64,000 nucleotides of DNA from Halocatena marina (GCF_025913575.1 NZ_CP109785.1:2170001-2234000); one strand, 5' to 3'; positions 19,945 through 29,402 are shown, numbered from the stretch's first letter. The notes: a model not told the origin generated them from the sequence alone. Translations and numbers: made by a program.

Positions 19945-20780
19945 TGCGCCAACAAACCAAGCAAGAGGCTCTGTGGAGATTCGGGGGCTACATATTCTTG
20001 TTGACGATCACAGCCCTCATGATAATCCCCATCTACTGGATGATCGTTGCGGCGACGATCCCGCAATCAGAGTTCTTCTCGTGGCCGCCACGCCTCATCC
20101 CAGGATTGCACTACTTCGAGAACTTCCAGGCGTTACAGGAGAACGTTGACTTCGTCCGGAGCATCGGCAACAGCCTCGTTATCGCCGTCTCATACACGGT
20201 GCTGTCGCTCATTCTCTGTTCGATGGCTGGCTTCGCCTTCGCAAAGTATGAATTCAGGTTCAAAGAACCGCTGTTCTACTTCATCCTAGCAACGCTGGTC
20301 CTTCCGATCCAGTTGCTCATCATTCCGCTGTTCCTGTTGATGACGCAGGTTGGGTGGACGAACTCGTACATCGCTGTGATTCTTCCGTGGGCTGCGAACC
20401 CGCTGGGAATCTTCCTGATGCGACAGAACATGAAAGCAATCCCCGACGCGTTGCTCGAATCGGCTCGAATGGACGGCGCGACGGAGTTCCAGCTGTACTA
20501 CAAGATCGCGCTGCCGACGATGATCCCATCGTTGGCCGCCTTGGCAATCATCTTATTCCTCAACCAGTGGCAGGCATTTCTCTACCCACTCGTTATTCTC
20601 CAAGAAGAGGCGATGTTCACGATACCGATCGCGTTGGCACAGCTCGTCGGACAGCAACGGGTGTACTTCGATCAGATCATGGTCGCAACCTCGCTGGGCA
20701 TCATTCCCATCTTCCTGATGTTCATCTTCCTACAGCAGTATTTCATCAAAGGCATCCTTTCCGGCTCGGTCAAACAATAA
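19944..20780 (+). CDS. Sugar ABC transporter permease (MalG type)
   Basis: The 278-residue protein has six predicted helices, the first at about 18-38. The EAA loop ESARMDGATEFQLYYKIALP at about 172-191 is the ATPase docking site. Its ATG shares one base with the upstream permease stop, implying translational coupling. It pairs with the 18925 gene to form the pore. Confidence 0.92.
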   Translation: MRQQTKQEALWRFGGYIFLLTITALMIIPIYWMIVAATIPQSEFFSWPPRLIPGLHYFENFQALQENVDFVRSIGNSLVIAVSYTVLSLILCSMAGFAFAKYEFRFKEPLFYFILATLVLPIQLLIIPLFLLMTQVGWTNSYIAVILPWAANPLGIFLMRQNMKAIPDALLESARMDGATEFQLYYKIALPTMIPSLAALAIILFLNQWQAFLYPLVILQEEAMFTIPIALAQLVGQQRVYFDQIMVATSLGIIPIFLMFIFLQQYFIKGILSGSVKQ

Positions 20781-20790
20781 GGTGATTATA

Positions 20791-21918
20791 ATGGCTACAA
20801 TCGATATTACGAAACTCCGCAAAGAATACGGCGACGAAAACGAACAGATCGTTGCAGTCGAAGACCTCGACCTCACTATTGAGGATGGGGAATTCTTGGT
20901 CTTCGTCGGACCGTCCGGCTGTGGAAAGACGACGACACTACGGTGTATCGCAGGACTCGAAGACGCCACAGACGGGAGCATCGAGTTCAATGGGACGGAC
21001 GTGACTGAAAGGCGTGCGCGAGAGCGAAACGTCGCAATGGTGTTCCAGAACTACGCACTCTACCCACACATGTCTGTGAGAGGTAATTTAGGATTCCCGC
21101 TTCGACTCTCGACGAAACAATCGAGCGACGAAATCGACGAAAAAGTCGATTCGGTTGCACGCCTTCTCGGTATTGAAGATCTTCTCGCGGACAAGCCAAA
21201 AGAGCTCTCAGGAGGACAGCAACAGCGGGTTGCGCTTGGTCGTGCAATCATTCGTGATCCTGAAGTTTTCTTGATGGATGAGCCGCTTTCCAATCTCGAT
21301 GCGAAACTCCGGTCGAAAATGCGGACAGAGCTTCAGGAACTCCAACAAGAACTCGACGTCACGACCGCCTACGTGACCCACGATCAGGTTGAGGCAATGG
21401 CAATGGGAGACCGGATTGCGATTCTCGATAAGGGGAGACTCCAGCAAGTTGGAACAGCCAACGAGGTCTACCGATCACCGGCCAACGAGTTCGTTGCCGG
21501 GTTTATTGGGAGTCCGAGTATCAATCTGTTCACCGCGGAAGTGGACGGAGACACCTTGCTTGGACCCGGAGAGTTCGTGTATACGCTTTCCGATCGTTCG
21601 CCAGTCGAGGACACAAACACTGTACGCGTCGGCGTACGGCCAGAAGACATGCAACTCGCCTCCAATGGGAGCATGCCGAGTGTCGTTACAGTCGTCGAGC
21701 ATATGGGCAACGAAAACTTCCTCTATGCTCAGATAGGCGATATCGATCTGACGGCTCGTGTTGAGAGCGAGGTACAACCGTCTGAGGGCACAGAAGTTGA
21801 TTTCGACTTCGAAGAAGCGGATCTGTACCTTTTCGATGTCGAAACAGGAAAATCCATCAAGACCAAAACAGCCGAAGCGGGAATCGACTACAGCCAGTAC
21901 GTCCAGAACAACGTCTGA
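20791..21918 (+). CDS. Sugar ABC transporter ATP-binding protein (MsmK/UgpC type)
   Basis: The 375-residue ATPase has Walker A GPSGCGKTTT at about 39-48, Q-loop VFQNYALYP, signature LSGGQQQRVALGRAI, Walker B VFLMDEPLSNLDAKLR and a switch His in AYVTHDQVEAM. The C-terminal regulatory OB-type (TOBE) domain from about 240 marks the carbohydrate-uptake class. I prefer the ATG at 20791 over the GTG at 20782 because GGTGAT just upstream can serve as a ribosome binding site and MATIDITKLRKEYG is the usual N-terminus. It completes the importer. Confidence 0.93.
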   Translation: MATIDITKLRKEYGDENEQIVAVEDLDLTIEDGEFLVFVGPSGCGKTTTLRCIAGLEDATDGSIEFNGTDVTERRARERNVAMVFQNYALYPHMSVRGNLGFPLRLSTKQSSDEIDEKVDSVARLLGIEDLLADKPKELSGGQQQRVALGRAIIRDPEVFLMDEPLSNLDAKLRSKMRTELQELQQELDVTTAYVTHDQVEAMAMGDRIAILDKGRLQQVGTANEVYRSPANEFVAGFIGSPSINLFTAEVDGDTLLGPGEFVYTLSDRSPVEDTNTVRVGVRPEDMQLASNGSMPSVVTVVEHMGNENFLYAQIGDIDLTARVESEVQPSEGTEVDFDFEEADLYLFDVETGKSIKTKTAEAGIDYSQYVQNNV

Positions 21919-22290
21919 AGCGGTGTCTTTCGGTGTTTGGTCGGATGCTGACTGCCTCTGAAATTATTTCAATATCACAGACAGTAGAGGCCATCTATCT
22001 GTAATTGATCAAACACACGGTTCGAACGATTTTCGAAGCACAAAGCGGAACGTCCACTCGGTGGAGCTCACTGATGAAGATGGGAGTGACGTTCGAGTAG
22101 TTTTACAAGGCGAACAGCACATCAGAGCACAAGTCCGAGCCGAAAACATCGAGTCATACTCTACCGATCGATCTCGGGAATGAAAGACACTTGCTCGTTC
22201 CAACCAGCAAGCAATGCTATATTATTGTCAGCATAGTATCAGTTGCCGTTTCAGGAAACGTTTTGTGACTACTCATAAACTGGTTAAGGG
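21919..22290. other. Gap with a possible gene remnant and promoter
   Basis: 372 bases. A plus-strand frame without an ATG runs from about 21962 to a stop at about 22183 and includes VELTDEDGSDVRVVLQGEQH, which looks protein-like but is not recognised. The right end is the likely promoter of the 22291 gene. Confidence 0.35.
22247..22260. promoter_or_regulatory. Short palindrome before the Gfo/Idh/MocA gene
   Basis: CGTTTC-AG-GAAACG, six-base perfect arms, ends 30 bases before the start codon at 22291. It is a candidate regulator site in this IclR-linked locus, though unlike the sites at 14732 and 15667. Confidence 0.35.
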
Positions 22291-23394
22291 ATGGTCTATA
22301 CTGTTGCCGTAATCGGTACCGGGACCGAGCCAGAGAATCCAGGACGTGATGGCTACGCGATGGCGTATCATCACGCGACTGGCTACGAAAAGCAAGACGA
22401 GTGCAATCTGATAGCGTGTGCAGACATCGTCCCTGAGAACGCCAACGCGTTCGCCACCGAATTTGGTCTCGACGACGAGAACGTCTTCGAAGACTACACC
22501 GAGATGCTCGATGTAGTCGAACCAGATATCGTCTCCGTCTGTGTTCCACCAGCAATTCATGATAATATCGTTCTCGACTGCATCCGAAGTGGTGGAGTCG
22601 AGGCGATCCACTGTGAAAAGCCGATGGCCGACACGTACGGTGGGGCGAAATTGATGACCCAAGAGGCACTGCGCCACGATGTTCAGCTCACATTTAATCA
22701 TCAACGGCGATTCAGTGATGCGGTCCGAACCGCAAAGGAACTCCTCGACGCCGGTGAAATCGGTGATCTCCATCGTGTGGAGTTCGCGGCACCGGTTGGC
22801 ATCTTCGACTATGGGAGCCACTCGTTCGACTTGTGCAACTATTTCAACGACGAGACGCCCGGAGAGTGGGTGTTCGGTCAGGTCGACTACTCCGAAGAGA
22901 ATATTCTGTTTGGTACACACAACGAGAATCAGGCGATCGTCCATTGGGAGTACGAGAACGGTGTCCACGGGATCGGCACGTCGGACAGCACCGGCACTGG
23001 CGGCCCTGCGAGCGCAGTCGCGTGCCACAACCGCCTCGTAGGGACCGAAGGAGAGATTGTGGTCGGACCCAGAGACGACGACAGCGAAAATCCCCCCGCA
23101 CTGCAGATTCGTCGAGACGGTCATGGGTGGGAGACGATTGAGACCGACGACGGTCTCCACAGCTGGGAGTTCGTTGACCGCGCTATCGCAGAGAACATCC
23201 GTTGCTTGCGCGAAGGAGAACAGCCAGAACTCGGTGCAGAAAACGCACTGAACGCGACCGAACTCATCTTCGCCGCGTGGGAGTCCTCGCGCCAGCGTGC
23301 GAGGGTGGATCTTCCGTTAGAGATCGACGATAACCCGCTCGAAGCGATGGTGAACACAGGCGATCTGACGCCGCAACCGAGGAGTGAGGAGTGA
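22291..23394 (+). CDS. Gfo/Idh/MocA family oxidoreductase
   Basis: The 367-residue protein has an N-terminal Rossmann domain (VAVIGTGTEPENPGRDG at 5-21), the family motif with its catalytic-region lysine in HCEKPMAD (about 109-116), and a C-terminal alpha/beta domain with VEFAAPVGIFDYGSHSFDL. It probably oxidises or reduces a sugar or cyclitol with NAD(P). It lies downstream of the ABC importer and overlaps the next gene by one base, so it likely acts on the same imported sugar. The exact substrate cannot be read from sequence. Confidence 0.88.
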   Translation: MVYTVAVIGTGTEPENPGRDGYAMAYHHATGYEKQDECNLIACADIVPENANAFATEFGLDDENVFEDYTEMLDVVEPDIVSVCVPPAIHDNIVLDCIRSGGVEAIHCEKPMADTYGGAKLMTQEALRHDVQLTFNHQRRFSDAVRTAKELLDAGEIGDLHRVEFAAPVGIFDYGSHSFDLCNYFNDETPGEWVFGQVDYSEENILFGTHNENQAIVHWEYENGVHGIGTSDSTGTGGPASAVACHNRLVGTEGEIVVGPRDDDSENPPALQIRRDGHGWETIETDDGLHSWEFVDRAIAENIRCLREGEQPELGAENALNATELIFAAWESSRQRARVDLPLEIDDNPLEAMVNTGDLTPQPRSEE

Positions 23395-24146
23395 TGGTTC
23401 AGCTCTCTGTCTGTATCGAGATGGTTTACGATGATGAGCCCTTCCACGAACGAATCCATCGTGCTGCCGATGCTGGCGTTGAAGCCGTTGAATTCTGGGA
23501 TTGGCGGGGAAAAGACCTCGATGCGATCGAGACCGCAGCAGATGAAACGGATGTGCGTATCGTCGGATGCACGGCTGGTGGGGTTCTCACTGACCCAGAC
23601 GCCGCTGACGAGGCGACAGCGACCATCCGTGAGTCAATTGATACCGCTGCAGATCTCGGTTGTTCGACGCTCATTGCGACGACCGGTCCCGATCAGGAGG
23701 GATTGGACCGCAAGACCCAACACGAGAATATCGTCGATGTTCTCTCCCGGGTCGCTCCAGCAGCCGAGGAGAGCGGGGTAACACTTGCTCTCGAACCGTT
23801 GAACACAGCAGTCGATCATCCAGGATACTACTTGCAGACCGCTGGCGAAGGATTCGAGATCATCGAGGCAGTAGACTCCGAAAGCGTAGCGCTCCTGTAC
23901 GACGTGTACCACCAGCAGATCACGGAGGGTAATGTCATCGCAACGATTACAGAAAATATCGAACTGATCGGGCACGTCCACATTGCGGATGTACCAGGAC
24001 GGCACGAACCGGGGACTGGCGAGGTGAATTACGAGAATGTGTTCGACGCTCTCGATGAGGCCAGTTACTCCGGCTTCGTCGGCTGTGAGTTCTCTCCGAC
24101 AGGTGATCCAGAGACTGCGATGGCTACAGTTATCGATTATACATAA
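23394..24146 (+). CDS. Hydroxypyruvate-isomerase-like sugar isomerase/epimerase
   Basis: The 250-residue TIM barrel belongs to the AP-endonuclease-2/xylose-isomerase-like superfamily. Conserved features include VEFWDWRGKDLDAI (about 33-46), metal-site segments LALEPLNT, LLYDVYHQQ and GHVHIADVPGRHEPGTGEVNY, and the C-terminal GCEFSP, all resembling hydroxypyruvate isomerase (Hyi) and related ketose epimerases. The ATG at 23394 shares a base with the preceding stop and has a GGAGTGAGG ribosome binding site before it. Coupling to the Gfo/Idh/MocA gene suggests sequential steps on one sugar. Confidence 0.88.
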   Translation: MVQLSVCIEMVYDDEPFHERIHRAADAGVEAVEFWDWRGKDLDAIETAADETDVRIVGCTAGGVLTDPDAADEATATIRESIDTAADLGCSTLIATTGPDQEGLDRKTQHENIVDVLSRVAPAAEESGVTLALEPLNTAVDHPGYYLQTAGEGFEIIEAVDSESVALLYDVYHQQITEGNVIATITENIELIGHVHIADVPGRHEPGTGEVNYENVFDALDEASYSGFVGCEFSPTGDPETAMATVIDYT

Positions 24147-24428
24147 GCCAGTCTTCTACGGTTCTGGTCGTTCGATGAAATACTCGAACCCAGTGGAGTG
24201 TGAGAAGTTACCGGCACTCTCAGAGATGTAACAACCAACGTCTGGTGGATGCCAATCAAGCACTCTGTAAGCTCTCGTCCAGCCACGTCGTGTAGCTTCG
24301 GCAGCTCCGTATGACTATAATACAACGTGGGATGCAGACACCAATGATCGCTCCATCAGCGCGAGTACGCTGACCACCGGCGGGATCGAAAAGAATGGGT
24401 ATAGAGTTACGCTCTGTAGTTCCTATCC

Positions 24429-24872
24429 TCAAGCCGGGACATTTGATGTCTCCAGCTTTCGTTTCACAATGAACTGTGTCAGGAAGAACAGAGCACCACC
24501 AGCAATAGCTATGCTAACTCCGAATCCAAACGGGATCAGTGTCAACGTTGTTGGATCATAAGTCCATTCAAACGTATAGACATCACCCTTGTACTGGACA
24601 GCGTGATTGGCAAACGTAGTGAGTGCAGTCCCTTCAACAGGAGCGGCTCCACCACCCTTCACCCGATCAAAGACAGCTTTTTCTTTTGATGTGAGACTGG
24701 AATACGAAACTTGCGATGCATCCGTGGAGGTGCCAACTTGGTCAACCTGGATCATGTACGATGTCGAATCAATCTCTCCGTATGCAGCAAAGCCAGTCAT
24801 CGCAATTCCAATGACGAACAGTCCGACACTGGCCGCGTATAACCCAAGACGAAATTGTGGGGACAAATCCAT
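24429..24872 (-). CDS. Small two-helix membrane protein, unknown function
   Basis: The 147-residue protein has hydrophobic segments at about 9-30 and 108-134, with both ends short and cytoplasmic and a roughly 75-residue exterior loop between. The loop contains SYSSLTSKEKAVFDRVKGG and YTFEWTYD. This layout is common among haloarchaeal proteins of unknown function. It stands alone, convergent with the sugar locus. Confidence 0.55.
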   Translation of the reverse strand: MDLSPQFRLGLYAASVGLFVIGIAMTGFAAYGEIDSTSYMIQVDQVGTSTDASQVSYSSLTSKEKAVFDRVKGGGAAPVEGTALTTFANHAVQYKGDVYTFEWTYDPTTLTLIPFGFGVSIAIAGGALFFLTQFIVKRKLETSNVPA

Positions 24873-25007
24873 GTATCCAGATGAGATGTGAATTAATATA
24901 AATATTATTATTCTATATCTGTGGTGTTTTGATTGTATTTTGATCGTTGATACTTTCGATCACCCCATCAATGTGAGCGTATTTGATCAGACCATTCACA
25001 GAACGCC

Positions 25008-25667
25008 CTACTCGGATATGGACTCTGTGGGGAGAGTGTCTCTTTCCGCATTATCACTGGCCCGTTCGGCGACAAGGACACCCACTTGGTCGTGTACGCG
25101 CTCGACTGCTGTGACCACGAATTCGGCGTCGGTGAGTACGTCGACGAGTTCTCCAACGGTAGCAGCATCAACGCCATGGCCAAATAGCGGTTCTTCAGGA
25201 TCAGACGATCCGAAGAACATCGCGTCACCGAGGACGAACCGACGCGGGCCGAGATCGGCAATAACTTCGATAGCCTCGCGCTTTTCCTCGTCAGGAAGAT
25301 GGTGCAAGGCGAAATTCGAAACGACGATGTCCACCTCACCGTCGTAGTGCGGGTCACGGAACTGGCCAAAGCCGAACTCCACGTTCTCGAGACCTCTATC
25401 GGTGGCCTTCGACCGCGCCTGCTCTATCATTCCGTCACTGATGTCGCGACCGACGACGTGGCCGGCGTTTCCGGCCAGCGCGAGTGCAATTAGACCTGTC
25501 CCCGTTCCGAGGTCGAGGACAACGTCGTCGGGCCCAGGGTTGGCGTGCTCGGCGACGAGCGAGGCGCACGCATTGTAGATTGTCTTCTGTTCACTACCGT
25601 GTTTGTCGTCGTACTGGTGGGCTATCTGCGAGAAGCGATCGGCGAGGTCCTGAAGGCGCTTATCCAT
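25008..25667 (-). CDS. Class I SAM-dependent methyltransferase
   Basis: The 219-residue protein has SAM motif I VVLDLGTGTGLIALAL near 50-65, an acidic residue after strand 2 (GRDISDGMIEQA), and motif IV VDIVVSNFALHHL. The start at 25667 is chosen because the minus strand carries GGAGGTGG just upstream, a strong ribosome binding site. It begins two bases after the flavoprotein stop, so the two are one operon. The substrate is not evident; the pairing with a thioredoxin-reductase-like enzyme hints at thiol or metalloid chemistry, which is speculation. Confidence 0.85.
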   Translation of the reverse strand: MDKRLQDLADRFSQIAHQYDDKHGSEQKTIYNACASLVAEHANPGPDDVVLDLGTGTGLIALALAGNAGHVVGRDISDGMIEQARSKATDRGLENVEFGFGQFRDPHYDGEVDIVVSNFALHHLPDEEKREAIEVIADLGPRRFVLGDAMFFGSSDPEEPLFGHGVDAATVGELVDVLTDAEFVVTAVERVHDQVGVLVAERASDNAERDTLPTESISE

Positions 25668-25669
25668 TA

Positions 25670-26620
25670 TTACCACCTCCTTTCGAAGTCTTCTTTTGAC
25701 AGTTCCATGTTGACGGTCGTGCCGACTGCGTATCCATCGGCGACAGCAGACGGTATGGACGGAGGAGCTCCACTGGAGGCGTCTCCTGCAATGAAAAGAC
25801 CCTCGACCGACGTAAACCCGATTCCACGCTGGGACCGCGTTGCATCGATGAGTCCACCCTGATTCACTTCGAGACCGAGCCGTTCTGGAAGCTCGCTGTG
25901 TTGCTCCATCGGTGGGGGATAGAATAGAGCGTGGCGAGCTACGCTGCGGCCATCCGCGAGCGAGATGCTTTCGAGTTCACTCTCGTTGCCAGAGCCGTTG
26001 AGTGCGGTAATCGGTTCGTCTTCGATTTCGATTCCTCGCTCGGCGAACAACGACCGTGTTTCTTCGTCGAAGACGTCCTGACCATCGGTGAATACGACGA
26101 GATCATCACTCAGATTGTAGATGAGCTTCGCGTAGTCGACCATGTGCTGATTCGTGACGATAACGCCGAGGGGTTCATCACGAACTTCGTAGCCGTGACA
26201 GTAAGGACAGTGATGTACGCCACTCCCCCACAATTCCTCGAAGCCTTCGGTATCTGGAAGGTCGTCCCTAACACCAGTTGCTAGTACGACCGTCCGACTC
26301 GTGACGGTCTCGTCGGAGTCAAGGGTGCTGATGAATCCACTGTCATCTCTCGAGACATCCGTTACCCGCGTGTTTCGGAATTCGCCCCCGTATTGCAATA
26401 CCTCCTCACGTCCAAGACGGCGGAGATCCTCCGGCGAGATACCATCCCTTGTTAGATATCCATGGGCTTCAGCCGCTGGACCGTTACGGGGATAGCCGCT
26501 ATCGCAGACCAAAACGCTGCGGAGCGAGCGCCCTAACTGGAGGGCTGCACTCAAGCCCGCAGGTCCACCACCGATAATGAGAACGTCGTACTCCCAATCA
26601 CCGTCATCAGTTGTTTGCAT
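25670..26620 (-). CDS. Thioredoxin-reductase-like FAD oxidoreductase
   Basis: The 316-residue flavoprotein has a FAD-binding GGGPAGLSAALQLGR at 17-31, a second segment LATGVRDDLPDTEGF, and a C-terminal FIAGDAS FAD motif. The redox pair sits in HCPYCHGYE (Cys138/Cys141), the variant found in TrxR-like proteins outside the canonical CATC group. The typical NADPH motif GxGxxA after the CxxC is weak (GVIVTNQHMVDYA), so the electron donor is uncertain. The upstream frame continues, but MQTTDDGDWEYDVLIIGGG is the natural start. It is divergent from the regulator at 26837. Confidence 0.86.
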   Translation of the reverse strand: MQTTDDGDWEYDVLIIGGGPAGLSAALQLGRSLRSVLVCDSGYPRNGPAAEAHGYLTRDGISPEDLRRLGREEVLQYGGEFRNTRVTDVSRDDSGFISTLDSDETVTSRTVVLATGVRDDLPDTEGFEELWGSGVHHCPYCHGYEVRDEPLGVIVTNQHMVDYAKLIYNLSDDLVVFTDGQDVFDEETRSLFAERGIEIEDEPITALNGSGNESELESISLADGRSVARHALFYPPPMEQHSELPERLGLEVNQGGLIDATRSQRGIGFTSVEGLFIAGDASSGAPPSIPSAVADGYAVGTTVNMELSKEDFERRW

Positions 26621-26836
26621 AACTAATGCAATTAGGACATTGGAGATAAGACTGTCGTTCCCGGCGGAAGTGGCAGCCACTATGATAGAATGCAATGATA
26701 GGACCTAAACGACCGCATCTCTTCAAATTATATATCTTCTAGATGTCATTAAATTCTCAGGGCTACTCTGGTCCTACGAAAAGAATGCATTCAAAGTGCA
26801 AACTTTATCTAGCAGCAGTACCAAACCTCGACAATA

Positions 26837-27235
26837 ATGCCAGACGCCGTACAAAATCAGCTCCGAGATGAACGAGAGTGTGAGGGTCTCCTTGACTGTA
26901 TGTTCGGATTGAATGAGCTCGATCGAGGTGTCTTTAGACTGTTAGCAGAATGTTCTGAACCGCTTACCGTGGATCAAATTGCGGCGTTCATTGACCGGGA
27001 ACGGACGACCGCGTACCGTTCAGTCAGACGGCTCCAAGAAACAGGAGTTGCTGTGCAAGAACAAGAAAGCTGTCCGAAGGGAGGCTATCACTACGTGTAT
27101 CGAGTCTCAGACCCTGACGAGATAGCGGATAGACTCCAACGGATGCTCAATCAGTGGTACGCTGAGACCGGACAACTTATTCAGGAGTTCCGAGATGCGT
27201 ATGGGGCGGATCATTCTCCAGAGATGGATCACTAA
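26837..27235 (+). CDS. TrmB-like winged-helix transcriptional regulator
   Basis: The 132-residue protein has a winged helix at about 27-95, with recognition-helix region DRERTTAYRSVRRLQETG and a wing PKGGYHYVYRV, followed by an amphipathic C-terminal helix (LQRMLNQWYAETGQLIQEF) likely used for dimerisation. This is a common haloarchaeal regulator type. It is divergently placed 216 bases from the flavoprotein-methyltransferase operon and is its probable regulator. Confidence 0.85.
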   Translation: MPDAVQNQLRDERECEGLLDCMFGLNELDRGVFRLLAECSEPLTVDQIAAFIDRERTTAYRSVRRLQETGVAVQEQESCPKGGYHYVYRVSDPDEIADRLQRMLNQWYAETGQLIQEFRDAYGADHSPEMDH

Positions 27236-27972
27236 CATCCCACGCTTGGTATCTGAGGCAGGATAAACTGGACGGACGTGGCCACCGATTACCTGACGCA
27301 TTCGTCGACTCTTGACTTCTGCAAGCATTTCCGTGAAACAGGCCCAAACAGCCCTGAAACAGCCCAGTCTCCGAAACTGTGTCTGATTGCGGTAGCGAGT
27401 ATTGATATAGCCATATACAGTATATGGCTGTGCATCTGCACAGAATATGCACAATAGACATTAATCACAGAGAGTAATTCCCTCAGAGAATACTAGAATC
27501 TCGTGTTCGTACTGCCGCAGTTCCCTGATACTCTTGAATGGTCTTTTGTAGTCCGTCAGTCTATTTCGAGCGACACATGAGTGAGAAGAGATGACCCTGT
27601 GAGCGCACCCGGCATTTCGTGACAGAGACCGCTGATTGCTGCGTTCGATTCAATTGGCTACCCAACTCCGGGTGAAATCAATGACCACGACGTTTCGTAC
27701 ATCATGTGACCATCTCTTTCGAAAGGATCCATTTTCAGGTACGGATGTGCGGCTCGTATTCGAGCTATCTTTCGGGTATGAATATATTGGTGCAGTAAAC
27801 CGTGACGCAACACGCATCCATCATCCAAATACTCAAACTAGCGTTTTGATACGGTCGGTCCCCGTTCCCCAAACCGAGTTCAACAAGGACGCACAATCGA
27901 AAACGAGTGAAGGAGAAGAAAATCGAGAGCAACCACCTATTGAGCACTAGAGAGATGGTCGACGAATACACG
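27236..27972. other. Gap with inverted repeats and a short coding-like remnant
   Basis: 737 bases. Between two in-frame stops, 27623-27709 reads QRPLIAAFDSIGYPTPGE and further residues to a stop; it looks protein-like but lacks a start. The paired inverted repeats at 27409-27442 are listed separately. The 3' end of the recombinase gene is at the right edge. Confidence 0.35.
27409..27442. repeat. Two adjacent inverted repeats
   Basis: Ten-base perfect arms AGCCATATAC and GTATATGGCT around one base (27409-27429) are followed directly by TGTGCA-TC-TGCACA (27429-27442). This could be a double operator or a recombinase-type site near the integrase gene; nothing in the sequence decides between them. 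Confidence 0.5.
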
Positions 27973-29007
27973 TTATCGGAGCGAATAGATGTTCGCTTCG
28001 TAGACAGTCCGAACACGGTTACCCCAATCGTGGGTATACGTATCGATAATATCCTGTGCGACATCGCCACGAAGGTATTTCACGATTCCTCGATCCCCGG
28101 TTCGATCACGGAGATACGTCGTAAAGAAGTGACGGAAATAATGCGGTGTAACATTTTCTTCTGCCCCACCACCAACACGGTGCCAGCCCATCTGATTTGC
28201 GTGTCTTCGCACGAAGGTCCGTACTTGCGATGGCTCGAGACGGTGTCCCCACTTTCGACCAGTATCGACGAACAGCGGATCAGCAGGTGACGGTGCATCT
28301 GGCCGGATCGCAAGCCACGTGATCAGCGTCGCTTTCAGTTCTTCATCAACCGGGATGACGGTTACCCGCTTTCGTTTGTTCGAGGCCGTCCGCTCTTCGC
28401 CGTTGACAGTCTCCCCACGGTCGATATCACTGGCCACGAAAATTGTGCCTGTTCGACCATCAAGCTGTGGTCTATGAGTACGGCCGTACTCATCGCGGAC
28501 GGTTGGGGCACCGAGATTGAGATCACGCAAGTCTAGGTTACAACACTCACCGACACGCAACCCGGTTTTCAGTAACGTCATCGTGACAGCTCGTTCGAGT
28601 GGATGTGTGATTCGTTCAATGAACGATCGCATCTTAGGAATAGACACTTCGCGCCGTGTCGGATCCGTATTAATAGACTCATCCATCTCTGCCATCACGA
28701 GGGCCATGGGATTTCCATCGAACGCTTCGGTTTGTGTCATATATGCATAAAATCGGTGTACGTAAGATGCATACGAGGCAATCGTGCTCTCAGCGTGCGA
28801 GCCACGAAGAGAGTGAACGAACGCCATACAGTCGCGCTGTCCAGCTGTTTCCGGAGATTTGCCACGATCCTGAAGGAATTGTTCGAATCGTCGAAGAACT
28901 CGTTCGTATGCAGCGAGGGTCCGCTCTGATTTTCCATGGTACGTGAGATCGTCCACAAAATATCCAATCGGATCGTCTACGCTTGCCGTGTCAGCTTTCA
29001 TCGTCAT
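27973..29007 (-). CDS. XerC/D-like tyrosine recombinase (integrase)
   Basis: The 344-residue protein has an N-terminal SAM-like core-binding domain (about 12-95) and a catalytic domain (about 120-344). Catalytic residues visible are Arg151 (TGLRVGE), a Lys in NKRKRVTVIPV (about 211-221), His289 and Arg292 in HYFRHFF, and the nucleophile Tyr324 in DTYTHDW. The position of XerD His270 reads Asp315 (YLRGD). It overlaps the upstream DUF5805 gene by ATGA. It is more likely a resident haloarchaeal recombinase than a phage remnant, because no attachment site or phage genes accompany it. Confidence 0.88.
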   Translation of the reverse strand: MTMKADTASVDDPIGYFVDDLTYHGKSERTLAAYERVLRRFEQFLQDRGKSPETAGQRDCMAFVHSLRGSHAESTIASYASYVHRFYAYMTQTEAFDGNPMALVMAEMDESINTDPTRREVSIPKMRSFIERITHPLERAVTMTLLKTGLRVGECCNLDLRDLNLGAPTVRDEYGRTHRPQLDGRTGTIFVASDIDRGETVNGEERTASNKRKRVTVIPVDEELKATLITWLAIRPDAPSPADPLFVDTGRKWGHRLEPSQVRTFVRRHANQMGWHRVGGGAEENVTPHYFRHFFTTYLRDRTGDRGIVKYLRGDVAQDIIDTYTHDWGNRVRTVYEANIYSLR

Positions 29008-29402
29008 TGGTCACTGTCTCCAATCAGAGTGTATCCACCGTTCCGACCACTGTACTTGATTTCGTTTTTCTCTTGTAGCGTATCAAGAGTGTGTTCGAGT
29101 CGGTCCTCAATATCGTCAGTCACGCCTGCAAGAAGTTCATCCCAAGTAAGATATCCTGCCCCACGAAGGACATCAAGGAGACGCATTTCGAGGTCGTCAA
29201 CCCCCGGGGTAGCGTCCGTAGAATCGGTCTCCCCATCGGCATCTGATTCGGTGAAATCGAACCCTCGCCGACCCGCCTGCACCATCGATCGTAGAAACTC
29301 ACTCTGTGTCATGTCAAGCTGCTCTGCGTGAGCAACCCATTTTTCCTTTTGCCAACGAGGAATGTGAACTTTCACCGACACCCGATCATCGTCGCTGCCC
29401 AT
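29004..29402 (-). CDS. DUF5805-type protein, partner of the recombinase
   Basis: The protein has 132 residues from MGSDDDRVSV (the frame is open ten codons further up). The N-terminal 45 residues look like a ribbon-helix-helix DNA-binding unit (VKVHIPRWQKEKWVAHAEQLDMTQ), an acidic linker follows at about 55-75, and a winged-helix-like C-terminus ends GRNGGYTLIG. The ATGA overlap with the recombinase and the DNA-binding appearance suggest a regulator or accessory factor of recombination. DUF5805 is assigned by resemblance from memory. Confidence 0.7.
   Translation of the reverse strand: MGSDDDRVSVKVHIPRWQKEKWVAHAEQLDMTQSEFLRSMVQAGRRGFDFTESDADGETDSTDATPGVDDLEMRLLDVLRGAGYLTWDELLAGVTDDIEDRLEHTLDTLQEKNEIKYSGRNGGYTLIGDSDQ

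Noticed and set aside
27973..29402. Integrated virus or genomic island at the recombinase
   Set aside because: No tRNA target, attachment repeats, or viral genes flank it; it looks like a resident gene pair.
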